Source: Sulfitobacter brevis (GTDB lineage: Bacteria > Pseudomonadota > Alphaproteobacteria > Rhodobacterales > Rhodobacteraceae). Taken from it: DNA of 54,172 nt. Shown piece after piece: positions 35,449 through 45,122 of the stretch (position 1 is its first letter; each line of letters begins with the position of its first letter). The position numbers and the translations under genes are program-made. Location: assembly GCF_900112755.1 (NCBI RefSeq), contig NZ_FOMW01000018.1, positions 1-54,172 on the forward strand. Direction: 5' to 3'. The notes beneath the pieces were generated by a model. That model was not told the DNA's origin. It worked only from the letters and a program-made list of their open reading frames with translations, and searched no databases.

Positions 35449-36776
35449 CCGAGATGCCCAAATCCAAAGGATCGCTGCTGGTTCAGGACGCGCGCACTAA
35501 ACAGCGCAACAACAGCGAGAGCCGCTTCAAGCTTTACGGGATCGCCGCGATCAGCGTCGGTTTGTTGATGTTGATGATTTTGCTTTTCACCATCATCAGC
35601 CGTGGCGCGGGCGCGTTCCAGCAGACCTATCTGACACTACCCGTGCAATTGCTTGCGGATAAGCTGGATAAAAACGGCAATCGTAACCTCGACGAGATCA
35701 AAAAGGTCTCCACCTTTGGCTACGCACCACTGATGAGTGCTGCGCTGGAGGCGAAGGTAGCCGAGGTGGGAATTGAAACGACACTCAAGCCCAAGGCGAT
35801 GGCGGATATTCTGTCCAAGGATGCCGCTGCACAGCTGCGCAACTTTGTGCTCGCCAAACCCGAGACGATCGGCACCAGCCTTGAGTTCAAATTCCTTACC
35901 AACAGTCGTGTAGATGGTTATCTCAAGGGCCGTGTGACCCGCGCAAGCATCGCAAATGACAAGAACATCAACGCAGAACAGCTTGATCTTGTTGATGCTT
36001 TGATTGCCGATGGGAGCTTGGGAAAACAGTTTAACCTCGATTTCATTACCGGATCTGATGCCTCGGACGCGCGGCCAGAAGCTGCCGGTATGGGTGTGGC
36101 GATGGTCGGTTCGTTCTTCATGATGCTGGTGGTTCTGGCACTGGCACTGCCCATCGGCGTGGCGGCTTCGATCTATCTGGAGGAATTCGCGCCGAAGAAC
36201 TGGATCACCGATATCATCGAAGTGAATATCTCCAACCTTGCAGCGGTACCGTCAATTGTATTTGGTATCCTAGGCTTAGCGGTGTTTATTAACTATATGC
36301 ATCTGCCCAACTCCGCGCCATTGGTCGGTGGTTTGGTACTGACCTTAATGACGCTGCCGACGATCATCATCTCGACCCGCGCCTCCCTGAAATCGGTGCC
36401 GCCATCTATCCGCGATGCGGCACTGGGGGTAGGGGCCTCAAAAATGCAATCGGTGTTCCACCATGTTTTGCCTCTCGCTGCGCCGGGTATTCTCACGGGC
36501 ACAATCATCGGGCTGGCGCAGGCCTTGGGTGAAACTGCGCCCTTGCTGTTGATCGGTATGGTGGGGTTCATTGCCTCTAATCCGCCTGATAGTATCGCAT
36601 CAGGGCTGATGTCGCCAAACTCGGCGATGCCAGCGCAGATCTATGAATGGGCGAAACGCGCCGACCCGGCGTTCTATGAGCGCGCCTGGGGCGGTATTAT
36701 CATCTTGCTGGTGTTCCTTATCACAATGAACGCTATCGCTGTGTTGTTGCGCCGTCGGTTCGAGAGACGCTGGTAA
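35445..36776 (+). CDS. pstA: phosphate ABC transporter permease PstA
   Basis: 443 residues, again longer than the ~300 of E. coli PstA. After one membrane segment at about 30-52 comes a ~150-residue periplasmic insert (DUF3333-type) that includes [20 protein letters not shown]. The permease domain starts near 215 with [29 protein letters not shown] and carries the loop [31 protein letters not shown]. It completes the channel with PstC. The start overlaps pstC (ATGA), and the stop shares one base with the pstB start (TAATG). Confidence 0.92.
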   Translation: MTEMPKSKGSLLVQDARTKQRNNSESRFKLYGIAAISVGLLMLMILLFTIISRGAGAFQQTYLTLPVQLLADKLDKNGNRNLDEIKKVSTFGYAPLMSAALEAKVAEVGIETTLKPKAMADILSKDAAAQLRNFVLAKPETIGTSLEFKFLTNSRVDGYLKGRVTRASIANDKNINAEQLDLVDALIADGSLGKQFNLDFITGSDASDARPEAAGMGVAMVGSFFMMLVVLALALPIGVAASIYLEEFAPKNWITDIIEVNISNLAAVPSIVFGILGLAVFINYMHLPNSAPLVGGLVLTLMTLPTIIISTRASLKSVPPSIRDAALGVGASKMQSVFHHVLPLAAPGILTGTIIGLAQALGETAPLLLIGMVGFIASNPPDSIASGLMSPNSAMPAQIYEWAKRADPAFYERAWGGIIILLVFLITMNAIAVLLRRRFERRW

Positions 36777-37591
36777 TGAAGGATCACAACACTATGAAAG
36801 ACAACGTAATTTCGGAGTATGACGTGACCCCATTACCGATCAAAATCGCTGCCCGTGACGTGCAGGTCTACTACGGTGACACCCACGCTCTCAAGGACGT
36901 GTCGGTGGATATCGAAGACAAGACGGTGACCGCCTTCATCGGCCCATCCGGCTGCGGAAAATCTACTTTTCTTCGTTGTATCAACAGGATGAACGACACA
37001 ATTGATATCGCCCGTGTGACTGGAGATATCCGCATTGATGGTGAGGACATCTATGACAAGCGGGTGGATCCGGTGCAGCTCCGCGCCAAGGTGGGGATGG
37101 TGTTTCAAAAGCCGAACCCGTTCCCGAAGTCAATCTATGATAACGTCGCTTATGGCCCCCGCATCCACGGCATGGCCCGCAACAAGGCGGAGCTGGACGA
37201 CATCGTGGAACGCGCCCTGAAACGTGCCGCTCTCTGGAATGAGGTCAAAGACCGCTTGCAGGCGCCCGGCACGGGCCTTTCGGGCGGGCAGCAACAGCGG
37301 TTGTGTATTGCGCGCGCCGTGGCGACCGAGCCTGAAGTGTTGCTGATGGACGAGCCGTGCTCTGCGCTTGATCCGATTGCCACAGCGCAGGTCGAAGAGT
37401 TGATCGATGAGCTGCGCGAAAACTTTTCGGTCGTGATCGTCACACACTCGATGCAGCAGGCGGCGCGGGTCAGCCAGAAAACCGCGTTCTTCCACCTTGG
37501 GCATCTGGTTGAGTTCGGGGATACCGACAAGATTTTCACAACACCCGAAGACCCGCGCACAGAAAGCTATATCACAGGCCGGATTGGATAA
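36776..37591 (+). CDS. pstB: phosphate ABC transporter ATP-binding protein PstB
   Basis: 271 residues. Walker [16 protein letters not shown], the PstB-specific [50 protein letters not shown] region (in outline), the ABC signature LSGGQQQR and Walker [16 protein letters not shown] are present. It powers phosphate import by PstCA and takes part in signalling to PhoR. A second in-frame ATG five codons further on is an alternative start. Translation is coupled to pstA by a one-base overlap. Confidence 0.95.
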   Translation: MKDHNTMKDNVISEYDVTPLPIKIAARDVQVYYGDTHALKDVSVDIEDKTVTAFIGPSGCGKSTFLRCINRMNDTIDIARVTGDIRIDGEDIYDKRVDPVQLRAKVGMVFQKPNPFPKSIYDNVAYGPRIHGMARNKAELDDIVERALKRAALWNEVKDRLQAPGTGLSGGQQQRLCIARAVATEPEVLLMDEPCSALDPIATAQVEELIDELRENFSVVIVTHSMQQAARVSQKTAFFHLGHLVEFGDTDKIFTTPEDPRTESYITGRIG

Positions 37592-37595
37592 AATT

Positions 37596-38303
37596 ATGTC
37601 AAATCAACACATTGCGTCCGCTTTTGACCGCGACCTCGAGGCCGTGCAGGCACAAATCCTCAAGATGGGCGGGCTCGTCGAAGACGCCATCCGCCTCAGC
37701 GCCCAATCGCTCGATACCCGCGACGAAGAACTTGCCGATCAAGTGCGCAAAGCTGACAAGGCCATCGATGCGCTGGAAGAGCAGATCAACGAACGTGCTG
37801 CGCGGATCATCGCCTTGCGCGCGCCCACAGCGATTGACCTGCGGCTGATCCTCAGCGTGATCAAGATCAGCGCCAATCTTGAGCGAATTGGTGATTACTC
37901 TAAAAACATGGCCAAACGCACTGGTGTGTTGTCGCAGATGGCGCCGGTCAGCGACGGCTCAGGAGCAATCCGGCGGATGGCGAAGGCGGTTGAGGGCATG
38001 CTGAAAGACGCGCTCGACGCCTATATCCAGCGCGATGCCGAACTGGCCTTGGACGTGATCAGCCGCGACGAGGACGTCGACCAGATGTACAACGCATTGT
38101 TTCGCGAATTTCTGACCTTCATGATGGAGGACCCGCGCAATATAACCGCCTGTATGCACCTGCATTTCATCGCCAAGAATGTCGAGCGTATGGGCGATCA
38201 TGTGACGTCAATCGCCGAACAGGTTGTTTATCTTGTGACGGGTATGCATCCGGACGAAGCCCGACCTAAGGCGGATAAAACATCCGTGGTCTCAAAGGCT
38301 TGA
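37596..38303 (+). CDS. phoU: phosphate signalling complex protein PhoU
   Basis: 235 residues in two three-helix PhoU domains, with FDRDLEAVQAQILKMGGLVEDAI near the start, KISANLERIGDYSKNMAKR near 95 and FIAKNVERMGDHVTSIAEQVVYLVTG near 195; the repeated ERxGD motifs are the metal-binding sites. It links PstSCAB to PhoR and switches the regulon off when phosphate is plentiful. The start at 37596, 4 bases after pstB, fits the family start better than upstream in-frame codons that lie inside pstB. Confidence 0.94.
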   Translation: MSNQHIASAFDRDLEAVQAQILKMGGLVEDAIRLSAQSLDTRDEELADQVRKADKAIDALEEQINERAARIIALRAPTAIDLRLILSVIKISANLERIGDYSKNMAKRTGVLSQMAPVSDGSGAIRRMAKAVEGMLKDALDAYIQRDAELALDVISRDEDVDQMYNALFREFLTFMMEDPRNITACMHLHFIAKNVERMGDHVTSIAEQVVYLVTGMHPDEARPKADKTSVVSKA

Positions 38304-38308
38304 AGAAC

Positions 38309-38998
38309 ATGTCTGTCACACAGCCACAGGTTTTGCTGGTCGAGGACGAGCCTGCGCAACGCGAGGTGCTAGCCTACAATCTGGAGGCCGAAGGCTTTGC
38401 CGTGCGGCGTGCGGAGAACGGTGAAGAAGCCTTGTTGCTTGTTGCTGAGGCGCGTCCGGATCTGGTGATCCTCGACTGGATGATGCCATTGATGAGCGGC
38501 ATCGAAGTTTGTCGCCAGCTTAAAACCCGCGACGAAACCCGCGATATTCCGATCATCATGCTGTCGGCACGCTCCGAAGAAGTTGACACCATTCGAGGCT
38601 TGGAAACCGGTGCCGATGATTACGTGATCAAACCGTATTCGCTCCGCGAGCTGATGGCGCGGGTTCGCACACAGCTGCGCCGGTCGCGGCCAGCCGCAGC
38701 AGGCGACGCGTTGAGCTTTGAGGACATCACGCTCGATCCCGAGCGCCACAGGGTCAGTCGCAATGCACATGAGCTAAAGCTGGGGCCAACCGAGTACCGC
38801 TTGCTGGTGACTTTGCTGGAGAAACCCGGTCGTGTGTTCAGCCGTGACCAGCTTTTGGATCATGTCTGGGGTCGCGATATCTATGTCGATACGCGTACAG
38901 TCGATGTGCATATCGCGCGGTTGCGCAAAGCCTTAACGCAATTTGGTGGAAGCGATCCAATCCGCACTGTGCGTGGTGCAGGCTACGCCTTGGGTTGA
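38309..38998 (+). CDS. phoB: phosphate regulon response regulator PhoB
   Basis: 229 residues. The receiver domain (about 5-118) has the acidic pocket EDE near 12, phospho-acceptor D56 in LVILDWMMP and the lysine in YVIKPYS. The C-terminal OmpR/PhoB winged helix (about 130-228) includes LGPTEYRLLVTLLEKPGRVFSRDQLLDHVWG. It is phosphorylated by PhoR and activates promoters with a Pho box, including the one at 32691. The ATG at 38309 is preferred to a TTG at 38300 that overlaps phoU. Confidence 0.95.
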   Translation: MSVTQPQVLLVEDEPAQREVLAYNLEAEGFAVRRAENGEEALLLVAEARPDLVILDWMMPLMSGIEVCRQLKTRDETRDIPIIMLSARSEEVDTIRGLETGADDYVIKPYSLRELMARVRTQLRRSRPAAAGDALSFEDITLDPERHRVSRNAHELKLGPTEYRLLVTLLEKPGRVFSRDQLLDHVWGRDIYVDTRTVDVHIARLRKALTQFGGSDPIRTVRGAGYALG

Positions 38999-39197
38999 AA
39001 GGAAATACGGCGTGAAAAGCGATCCAATGCAACTCATAAAGTTACATAATAAGCATTATCAGTATTGCAGTAGTATGTTTGGCTGACCCCTCTATGTTCT
39101 GAAACAGCCATGAAATAGCGCCGCGCTCAACTTCACCATCTCTGGACAGCAGTGCTATCACCGCGCTAACTATGGGCAACCAACGAAAGTTTGCCCC

Positions 39198-39638
39198 ATG
39201 AAGTCTGTGTTGATCCTCAACGGCCCCAATCTCAACCTGTTGGGCACCCGCCAACCTGAGATTTACGGCACGACGACCTTGAAGGATGTCGAGGACCTTT
39301 GCCATGCGCATGGTTCGGCCCTGGGGTTTGAGATCACCTGCGCGCAGAGCAACCACGAAGGTGTTCTCATCGACCAAATTCACGAAGCAAAGGCCCGCCA
39401 CAGCGCGATTATTCTGAACGCTGGCGCCTATACCCACACTTCTATCGCGCTGGCCGACGCGATCGCTTCGGTGGAACTGCCTGTCGTCGAAGTCCATTTG
39501 AGCAATATTCACGCGCGCGAAGAGTTTCGGCATAAGTCGTTTGTTGCGGCTGTCGCTGTCGGGCAAATTTGCGGTTTTGGGGCCAAAGGCTACGTGATGG
39601 CACTGGATGCGCTTGCGGATCGACTGCTGAAAATCTGA
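39198..39638 (+). CDS. aroQ: type II 3-dehydroquinate dehydratase
   Basis: 146 residues, the size of the dodecameric type II enzyme. ILNGPNLNLLGTRQPEIYG at the start holds the catalytic arginine-tyrosine region, SNHEGVLIDQIHEA and NAGAYTHTSIALADAI are substrate-binding segments, and VEVHLSNIHAREEFRH has the catalytic histidine. It converts 3-dehydroquinate to 3-dehydroshikimate in the shikimate pathway. It stands alone, 199 bases after phoB, and converges on tsf. Confidence 0.95.
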   Translation: MKSVLILNGPNLNLLGTRQPEIYGTTTLKDVEDLCHAHGSALGFEITCAQSNHEGVLIDQIHEAKARHSAIILNAGAYTHTSIALADAIASVELPVVEVHLSNIHAREEFRHKSFVAAVAVGQICGFGAKGYVMALDALADRLLKI

Positions 39639-39773
39639 ACCTCACTGCCGCGAAGTCAGCGCGCATGATGGTACCTCCTGATTGACGCCGTGGGTCGTTT
39701 TTCGACCCTGTTGGCCATCCGAATAGTCACGGATGAGATCTCAATCAGACGTTAACTTACTGAATTTGGTAAA

Positions 39774-39802
39774 TAAAAAAGGCGGCGCCATATGGCGCCG
39801 CC
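39774..39802 (-). terminator. terminator of the rpsB-tsf operon
   Basis: The 22-base perfect palindrome at 39781-39802 (half-site GGCGGCGCCAT) is followed on the minus strand by a run of six T. It lies 25 bases after the tsf stop. Confidence 0.9.
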
Positions 39803-39827
39803 CTTAAACTTCACACAGATGTGCAAA

Positions 39828-40703
39828 TTAGCCTTTGGCAGCTTTCGCAACTTCTGCGGCGAAGTCTTCCTTGACGACTTCGATGCCTTCGCCGACTTCA
39901 AGACGCACAAAACCGGTGATGGTGGCGCCGATTTCTTTAGCAGCGGCACCAACGGTCAGGTCAGGATTGACGACGAACGCTTGGTTCAGCAGCGTCACTT
40001 CGGACATGTACTTGTTCATCCGGCCAACGATCATCTTTTCGATCACGGCTTCGGGCTTGCCGCTTTCGCGTGCAATATCCATCTGAACCTGCTTTTCTTT
40101 TTCGACCACGGCTGGGTCCAGATCGGCTTCGGAAAGCGACGCCGGGTTCACAGCAGCGATGTGCATCGCAACCTGTTTGCCAAACGCTTCGTCGCCACCG
40201 TTCATCGCGACCAGAACACCGATTTTGCCCATGCCAGGTGCGGCAGCGTTGTGCACATAGGACACAACGGTGTCACCGTCGAGCGACGCCATGCGGCGAA
40301 CCGACATGTTTTCGCCGATCACGGCAACCGCATCTGTCACGGTCTGCTCAACGGACTTGCCGTTCAGATCAGCGGCTTTGAGAGCGTCCAGATCGTCAGC
40401 TTTCAATGCCGCACCAGCGATGCCGGACACCATTTTTTGGAAATCAGAGTTCTTGCCGACGAAGTCTGTCTCGGAGTTCACTTCGACTGCAACACCGTGG
40501 CCGCCGTTGACCATCACGGCCACGAGACCTTCGGCGGCGGTACGACCGGACTTCTTCGCTGCCTTGGCCAGACCTTTGGTCCGCAGCCAATCAACGGCGG
40601 CGTCCATGTTGCCGTCATTTTCGGTTAGCGCCTTCTTGGCGTCCATCATGCCTGCGCCGGTAGAGTCGCGCAGTTCTTTGACCATGGATGCTGTGATTGC
40701 CAT
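39828..40703 (-). CDS. tsf: translation elongation factor Ts
   Basis: 291 residues. The N-terminal UBA-like domain ([30 protein letters not shown]) is followed by the EF-Tu contact motif [10 protein letters not shown] near residue 80 and the core domains with VAMHIAA. It is the nucleotide exchange factor for EF-Tu. The gene follows rpsB after 130 bases, the conserved order, and ends at a strong terminator. GGAG lies about 7 bases before the start. Confidence 0.97.
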   Translation of the reverse strand: MAITASMVKELRDSTGAGMMDAKKALTENDGNMDAAVDWLRTKGLAKAAKKSGRTAAEGLVAVMVNGGHGVAVEVNSETDFVGKNSDFQKMVSGIAGAALKADDLDALKAADLNGKSVEQTVTDAVAVIGENMSVRRMASLDGDTVVSYVHNAAAPGMGKIGVLVAMNGGDEAFGKQVAMHIAAVNPASLSEADLDPAVVEKEKQVQMDIARESGKPEAVIEKMIVGRMNKYMSEVTLLNQAFVVNPDLTVGAAAKEIGATITGFVRLEVGEGIEVVKEDFAAEVAKAAKG

Positions 40704-40787
40704 CTCTTGGTTCTCCTTTGGGATGCGTATGTCGGGCCATTGCCCGCGTCAGGAAAGGAGGCACCCGGTGCCCCGCTTCGATGAAAT

Positions 40788-40812
40788 ACGGGGCAGGTCT
40801 ACCCTGCCCCGT
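40788..40812 (-). other. intercistronic hairpin between rpsB and tsf
   Basis: ACGGGGCAGG and CCTGCCCCGT form a 10-bp stem with a 5-base loop and no U-tract. It may partly terminate transcription or set the rpsB to tsf ratio. Confidence 0.6.
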
Positions 40813-40833
40813 GTGTCAGTGCCGTGTCGAAGT

Positions 40834-41706
40834 TCAGCCTTCGGCTTTGGCAACAGTCTCTTTTTTGGATTCGATATCGAGCGGCGCGTCCTTGGACATT
40901 GCGTCGTTCGAAACAGTCTCGGTGGAGGCGGCGCCAACTTCAACACCATCGGATTCGGCCAGAGCCTCTTCCTGTGGGGCGTCGGTCATCGCGCCGATAT
41001 CAACGCCTGCAGCGCCAAGCTGGGCCGACATGCCGTCCAGTGCCGCACGGGCAGCCAGATCGCAGTAAAGCGAGATCGCACGGGCCGCATCGTCGTTACC
41101 CGGGATGATGTAGTCTACGCCATCGGGTGAGCAGTTGGTGTCAACCACGGCCACAACTGGAATGCCCAGTTTGTTGGCTTCGGCCACGGCCAGCTGTTCT
41201 TTTTTCACGTCGATGACGAAGATCAGGTCAGGACGGCCGCCCATTTCGCGGATACCGCCTAAGGAAGCTTCAAGTTTGCCCTGGTCACGTTCCATGCCCA
41301 GACGCTCTTTCTTGGTCATGCCACCAAAGCCAAGCTCGGACTGTTCGTCGATGTGCTTGAGGCGCTGGATGGACTTGGACACGGTCTGCCAGTTGGTCAG
41401 TGTGCCGCCGAGCCAGCGGTGGTTCATGTAATACTGTGCGCATTTCTCTGCGGCTTCGGCGATCGGCTGGGCTGCCTGACGCTTTGTACCGACGAAGAGA
41501 ACGCTGCCGCCTTTGGCGACGGTGTCACGGATAACTTTCAGCGCTTCGTCCAGCAAAGGAACGGTCTGCGTGAGGTCCATGATGTGGATGCCGTTGCGCG
41601 CGCCGTAGATATACGGACCCATACGTGGGTTCCAACGCTGCGTCTGGTGGCCGAAGTGTACGCCTGCTTCAAGCAATTGGCGCATGGAAAACTCTGGAAG
41701 AGCCAT
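40834..41706 (-). CDS. rpsB: 30S ribosomal protein uS2
   Basis: 290 residues. [30 protein letters not shown] at the N-terminus and [37 protein letters not shown] and [25 protein letters not shown] are standard S2 segments. The last ~50 residues form an acidic, Ala/Glu/Thr-rich tail longer than in E. coli S2 (241 residues), a feature seen in other Alphaproteobacteria. The gene has a 119-base structured leader and a good promoter. Confidence 0.97.
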   Translation of the reverse strand: MALPEFSMRQLLEAGVHFGHQTQRWNPRMGPYIYGARNGIHIMDLTQTVPLLDEALKVIRDTVAKGGSVLFVGTKRQAAQPIAEAAEKCAQYYMNHRWLGGTLTNWQTVSKSIQRLKHIDEQSELGFGGMTKKERLGMERDQGKLEASLGGIREMGGRPDLIFVIDVKKEQLAVAEANKLGIPVVAVVDTNCSPDGVDYIIPGNDDAARAISLYCDLAARAALDGMSAQLGAAGVDIGAMTDAPQEEALAESDGVEVGAASTETVSNDAMSKDAPLDIESKKETVAKAEG

Positions 41707-41825
41707 GGTGGTTTACCTTTCCGGTTTAGCCTCATCGGGGGTATGACACCACTATGGTGCCAACCGGCGGACGATCCGGGATTTCTCCCCGAATGGCCCA
41801 ACCCCGACTGCGGGTTCAAGTGACG
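41707..41825 (-). promoter_or_regulatory. rpsB 5' leader, possible autoregulatory element
   Basis: About 119 bases of transcribed leader contain two to three hairpins, including GGCACCA-TAG-TGGTGTC (one G-U pair, 41738-41754) and a CGGGGAGAAATCCCGG region near 41781. Autogenous control of rpsB by S2 is known in other bacteria; its operation here is an inference. Confidence 0.4.
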
Positions 41826-41827
41826 CG

Positions 41828-41856
41828 CGTATAGGCCAGTGCTGCCCGTGGTGCAA
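41828..41856 (-). promoter_or_regulatory. rpsB promoter
   Basis: On the minus strand TTGCAC (41851-41856) and TATACG (41828-41833) are separated by 17 bases, followed by a GCGCG segment. Confidence 0.65.
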
Positions 41857-41982
41857 GGGTCAATTGCCCTCATGCGCGATCCGTAGGCCGGCGCGCCATT
41901 GCCGGTGGTACTCTGTGGGGCATGGACAAGCTTCCAAGACTGGGCAAGGATAATATCACATTGAGGTATTCAGGTGATTGCC

Positions 41983-42552
41983 ATGATCAAATTCGCTGCG
42001 TTTCTACCCCCGCTTTTTATGGCTGGCATGGCTTGCGCCGCGCCGCTGGCGTTGACCCCCGCCGACCCGCAGCCGCAGGCAGACGCCCTCGCCGCCGGAC
42101 TGGCCGTCGCCTACGCCTATCCCAAGGATGTCCATACCCTTGAGGAAGCCCGCGACGCCTTGGGCAAGGCCCGCGCTGGATTGCCGCTGCAAGGCCTGTC
42201 CTACGCCGACAATACCGATGGCGATCTGACAATGACCGCCCGCACAGCCCAAAAGGTTGCGGCACAGATCAACGGGTTCATCCGCTTTGACGCGGCGGGC
42301 ACGTATGAGGTTGATGTGTTCAGCAACGATGGCATACAACTGTCCCTCGGTGGGGCCGAAGTGGCGCTGTTCGATGATATTCACGGATGCGAGGCTGCGG
42401 GCGCGCAGGAAGTCGAGGTGCCTCAGGCGGGCTGGTACGCGGTCGAGGCCGTCTATTTTCAGCGTAAGGGATCGGCCTGTTTGATGATGGACTGGAACGT
42501 CGATGGTGCCATGGGTGCGGTGCCGGACGCGGCGTTTGCCCACCTGCCCTAA
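41983..42552 (+). CDS. secreted PA14-domain protein
   Basis: 189 residues. A signal peptide at about 1-20 ends ACAA. The region from about 95 on (INGFIRFDAAGTYEVDVFSNDGIQLSLGGAEV, then GWYAVEAVYFQRKGSACLMMDW, in outline) is a PA14 beta-barrel, usually a carbohydrate-binding or shape-recognition domain. No catalytic domain is attached. The ATG at 41983 has AGG about 8 bases upstream; a GTG three codons earlier is an alternative. Its stop codon overlaps the olsA stop on the other strand by two bases. Confidence 0.75.
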   Translation: MIKFAAFLPPLFMAGMACAAPLALTPADPQPQADALAAGLAVAYAYPKDVHTLEEARDALGKARAGLPLQGLSYADNTDGDLTMTARTAQKVAAQINGFIRFDAAGTYEVDVFSNDGIQLSLGGAEVALFDDIHGCEAAGAQEVEVPQAGWYAVEAVYFQRKGSACLMMDWNVDGAMGAVPDAAFAHLP

Positions 42553-43400
42553 CGCGCGACCTCAAGCTCACTCTCTAGCACCTTGTCTTGCGGCATTGCG
42601 CTGCGCACGGCATCCTCGCTGGCCCGTGCCAGCGCTTTGCGATCTGCATAATCGGCTACGGGCAATGGCGTGTGAAAGACCACTCTCACGCTGCCGTGGC
42701 GGGCCGGTGCCAAGGTCCGCAGCAGATGCGCGCCGAATGACATATCGCCCCACCAACCATAAAACCGCGGATCAGTGCCTGCTGGTGCTGTGTAGATCAG
42801 GGTGACCGGCTGGACGGCAATCTCATGCCTAATGTCATCTTTCAAGAATGACGCAAAAAGCGTTGTTTTAAATGGCAAAACCTGTAGCCCGTCAGTGCTG
42901 GTCCCTTCCGGGAAAAACAGCAATTTGTGGCCTTCATGCAGTCTTTGGTGAAAAATTAATGTCTGCTCCTGGGCGCGGCGCGGGTTGCGTTCAATAAAAA
43001 CAGTGCCTGTTGCGCGTGCTAGCCATCCGATGCCCATCCAGCCGGCAACTTCAGACTTCGAGACGAAATAGACCCGCTTGGCCGCGTTCAGAGCAAAGAT
43101 ATCGAGCCAAGAGCTATGGTTTGAGACGACAACGCCGCGCCGTTGCATCGGCATACCCTCCACCTGGTATTGGATCCCAATGATCGTCAGCGCGGCACGG
43201 CACACCATTTGCGTAATATAAGGCGTCATCGGGCGATGCAGTCGAAATAAGGGCCGTTCGATTAGGCGCAGCAACAGCAGCAGCAGCAACCCACCAAATA
43301 CCACCACAGCAAGCAAAAGCGCCCGCAGCACCACCCGCAGCCCGCCCAAAACGGTCATTGCCGGATAGTCAGGCTCGATCCCGCTGTCCCATGTATTCAT
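42549..43400 (-). CDS. 1-acyl-sn-glycerol-3-phosphate acyltransferase family, OlsA-like
   Basis: 283 residues. A membrane segment at about 18-45 precedes the PlsC domain with the catalytic NHSSWLD (H95, D100), GTVFIERNPR near 132 and FFPEGTST near 162. Following olsB with a 4-base overlap, it most likely is OlsA, which acylates lyso-ornithine lipid to ornithine lipid at the inner membrane; a role as PlsC in phospholipid synthesis is the alternative. Ornithine lipids can replace phospholipids under phosphate starvation, but I see no Pho box upstream of this pair. Confidence 0.85.
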   Translation of the reverse strand: MNTWDSGIEPDYPAMTVLGGLRVVLRALLLAVVVFGGLLLLLLLRLIERPLFRLHRPMTPYITQMVCRAALTIIGIQYQVEGMPMQRRGVVVSNHSSWLDIFALNAAKRVYFVSKSEVAGWMGIGWLARATGTVFIERNPRRAQEQTLIFHQRLHEGHKLLFFPEGTSTDGLQVLPFKTTLFASFLKDDIRHEIAVQPVTLIYTAPAGTDPRFYGWWGDMSFGAHLLRTLAPARHGSVRVVFHTPLPVADYADRKALARASEDAVRSAMPQDKVLESELEVAR

Positions 43401-44161
43401 AGAAATGCTCCGCCGAATTTGCGGGTCTGACGGTCATTCATTTGTGCGGTATCCATGATAAGGCAGACGTCTACGGTGTTGAATTCATGGTCAATATAGG
43501 CGCCCTCACCCACACAGCCACCTAAACGCAGATAGGCTTTGATCAGGCTGGGGATTTGCAGCATTGCTGAGCGCCGATCCAAGTGAGATTCGTCTATCAA
43601 GTCCATGCGTTGAAACGATTTTGCTAAACATTTGGTGCGCAGATTTTTCGGCGCTAGATGGCGGTGGTGCAAAAGCGATAGCGGTTGTGCCAATGCATCA
43701 ATATCTGTGCCATGAAAGCTTGCGACGCCAAAAAGCACCTCGATTTCATGCTCTGCGACATAACGCGCCAACCCGGACCAGAGCATATGCATGGCCAAGC
43801 CGCCGCGATAAGCCGGATGCACGCAGGACCGCCCCAGCTCCAGAATACGCCGACCGGAGCGTTGCAGCTGCGTCAGGTCATACTCACTCGCAGAGTAGTA
43901 AGCCCCTGCCTTCGCGGCATTCTCGGGCCGCATCAAACGGTATACGCCAACGACCTGCTGGCTCAGCGTATCGCGCAATAACAGGTGATCGAAATACGGG
44001 TCAAGATGATCGCGCTCCAGCTTGGCGTCGTGGTCGATCAACGGGCCACTGCCGCCAAGCTCGGTTACGAAAACATCATACCGCAATCGTTGCGCATCCC
44101 GTAAATCCTGTGCGGTTTGTGCCAGATGTACCTGAAATTGCGGGAGGGCCATTTGCGTCAT
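43397..44161 (-). CDS. olsB: L-ornithine N(alpha)-acyltransferase OlsB
   Basis: 254 residues of the GNAT-like Acetyltransf_5 (hemolysin/OlsB) family. LRYDVFVTELGGSGPLIDHDAKLERDHLDPYFDHLLLRD near 30 (in outline), GRRILELGRSCVHPAYRGG near 105 and the VLFGVASFHGTD region near 142 are typical. It transfers a 3-hydroxyacyl group from ACP to the amino group of ornithine, giving lyso-ornithine lipid. It is the first gene of an olsBA operon. An in-frame ATG at 44152 is a possible alternative start. Confidence 0.88.
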   Translation of the reverse strand: MTQMALPQFQVHLAQTAQDLRDAQRLRYDVFVTELGGSGPLIDHDAKLERDHLDPYFDHLLLRDTLSQQVVGVYRLMRPENAAKAGAYYSASEYDLTQLQRSGRRILELGRSCVHPAYRGGLAMHMLWSGLARYVAEHEIEVLFGVASFHGTDIDALAQPLSLLHHRHLAPKNLRTKCLAKSFQRMDLIDESHLDRRSAMLQIPSLIKAYLRLGGCVGEGAYIDHEFNTVDVCLIMDTAQMNDRQTRKFGGAFL

Positions 44162-44307
44162 AAGCTGGCGCGATCCTTAACGGCATGCCAGCAGCCAGGT
44201 AGGAAAAAGTCCCTATGCGCACAAACCTTGCAAAACAAAATCTTATACCCCATGATCAGCCTATGGTTGTTTAAATATCTACGCCAAGAACCTGATTTGC
44301 TAGAAGG

Positions 44308-44493
44308 TTAATGCTCATTGAAAACTGGTGACAGTCCGACATGAAAACTATCGATTACAATTTTGCCGTGGTCGCGAAAGTTAACGGTCAATTTGCCAGC
44401 GATGTTGCTCTGGACCTGACCGACACCCCATTCCGGACAATCGGGATGCCGAACCAGCATGCCGGGGGTCAAAATCGCATTTAGGTCTTCCAT
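44308..44493 (-). CDS. DUF3553 family protein
   Basis: 61 residues, one DUF3553 domain: GMLVRHPDCPEWGVGQVQSNIAGKLTVNF followed by GKIVIDSFHVGLSPV (in outline). The same domain occurs at the C-terminus of some UvrD-type helicases and RNA polymerase-binding proteins with an SH3-like fold; the function of the stand-alone form is unknown. GAGGG lies 6 bases before the start. It is divergent from chpT with 32 bases between the two start codons, an arrangement I expect to be conserved in related genomes. Confidence 0.85.
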   Translation of the reverse strand: MEDLNAILTPGMLVRHPDCPEWGVGQVQSNIAGKLTVNFRDHGKIVIDSFHVGLSPVFNEH

Positions 44494-44525
44494 ATTTATC
44501 CCTCACCTTTCGGGAGTAGTACAAG

Positions 44526-45122
44526 ATGCTCGATCAAGAACTCGATCTCGCAGCACTCATCGGCAGCCGTATCTGCCATGATCTGATATCGCCAATTGGA
44601 GCGATCAACAACGGGGTTGAACTACTGGCCATGTCAGGTGCCACCCCGAGCGCCGAGATGGATTTGATCGGCAGTAGTGTCAGCAATGCCAGCGCGCGGA
44701 TCAGGTTTTTCCGTGTAGCCTTCGGGTCGGCAGGAGAGCAGATGGTGGGCCGGGCCGAGATAACCTCGATCCTGCGCGACATCTATGACGAAGGGCGTCA
44801 TTCGGTTACCTGGACACCGCTGGAGCCGCAACCGCGTAACACTGTGCGTCTGGCGTTTTTAGCGCTGCTTTGTCTCGAAGCTGCAATGCCTTACGGCGGG
44901 GTGATCAAAATCTCCGAGAGCGACGGTAGGTGGACCCTTGATGCCAAGGCCGACAAGCTCAACATCAACGACACGCTTTGGCAAATGCTTGACGGGATGA
45001 ATGCGGTGGAAGATTTACAGCCCGCGCAGGTGCAGTTTGCGCTGCTGCCTACCAATGCCAAAAAGGCTAACCGCAAGATCAGTCAGCAGATTTCGGCAGA
45101 GGCGGTCTCCATTACTTTCTAG
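44526..45122 (+). CDS. chpT: ChpT-type histidine phosphotransferase
   Basis: 198 residues. The phospho-acceptor helix is [21 protein letters not shown], with His at about residue 19, followed by the second helix and a degenerate ATPase-like C-terminal domain without nucleotide-binding boxes. In Caulobacter ChpT passes phosphate from CckA to CtrA and CpdR; in Rhodobacterales the same relay controls motility, gene transfer agents and quorum-linked traits. cckA and ctrA are not in the window. The last 4 bases overlap the convergent proA stop. Confidence 0.88.
   Translation: MLDQELDLAALIGSRICHDLISPIGAINNGVELLAMSGATPSAEMDLIGSSVSNASARIRFFRVAFGSAGEQMVGRAEITSILRDIYDEGRHSVTWTPLEPQPRNTVRLAFLALLCLEAAMPYGGVIKISESDGRWTLDAKADKLNINDTLWQMLDGMNAVEDLQPAQVQFALLPTNAKKANRKISQQISAEAVSITF

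Noticed and set aside
39692..39708. GGGTCG-TTTTT-CGACCC hairpin after aroQ as a terminator
   Set aside because: The stem is only 6 bp and no U-tract follows; it is too weak to call.
39792..40628. 278-codon open frame on the plus strand
   Set aside because: It is antisense to tsf and starts inside the operon terminator.
44162..44307. Search for a Pho box upstream of olsB
   Set aside because: Ornithine lipid genes can be Pho-controlled, but no CTGTCA-type repeats with 11-base spacing are present here.
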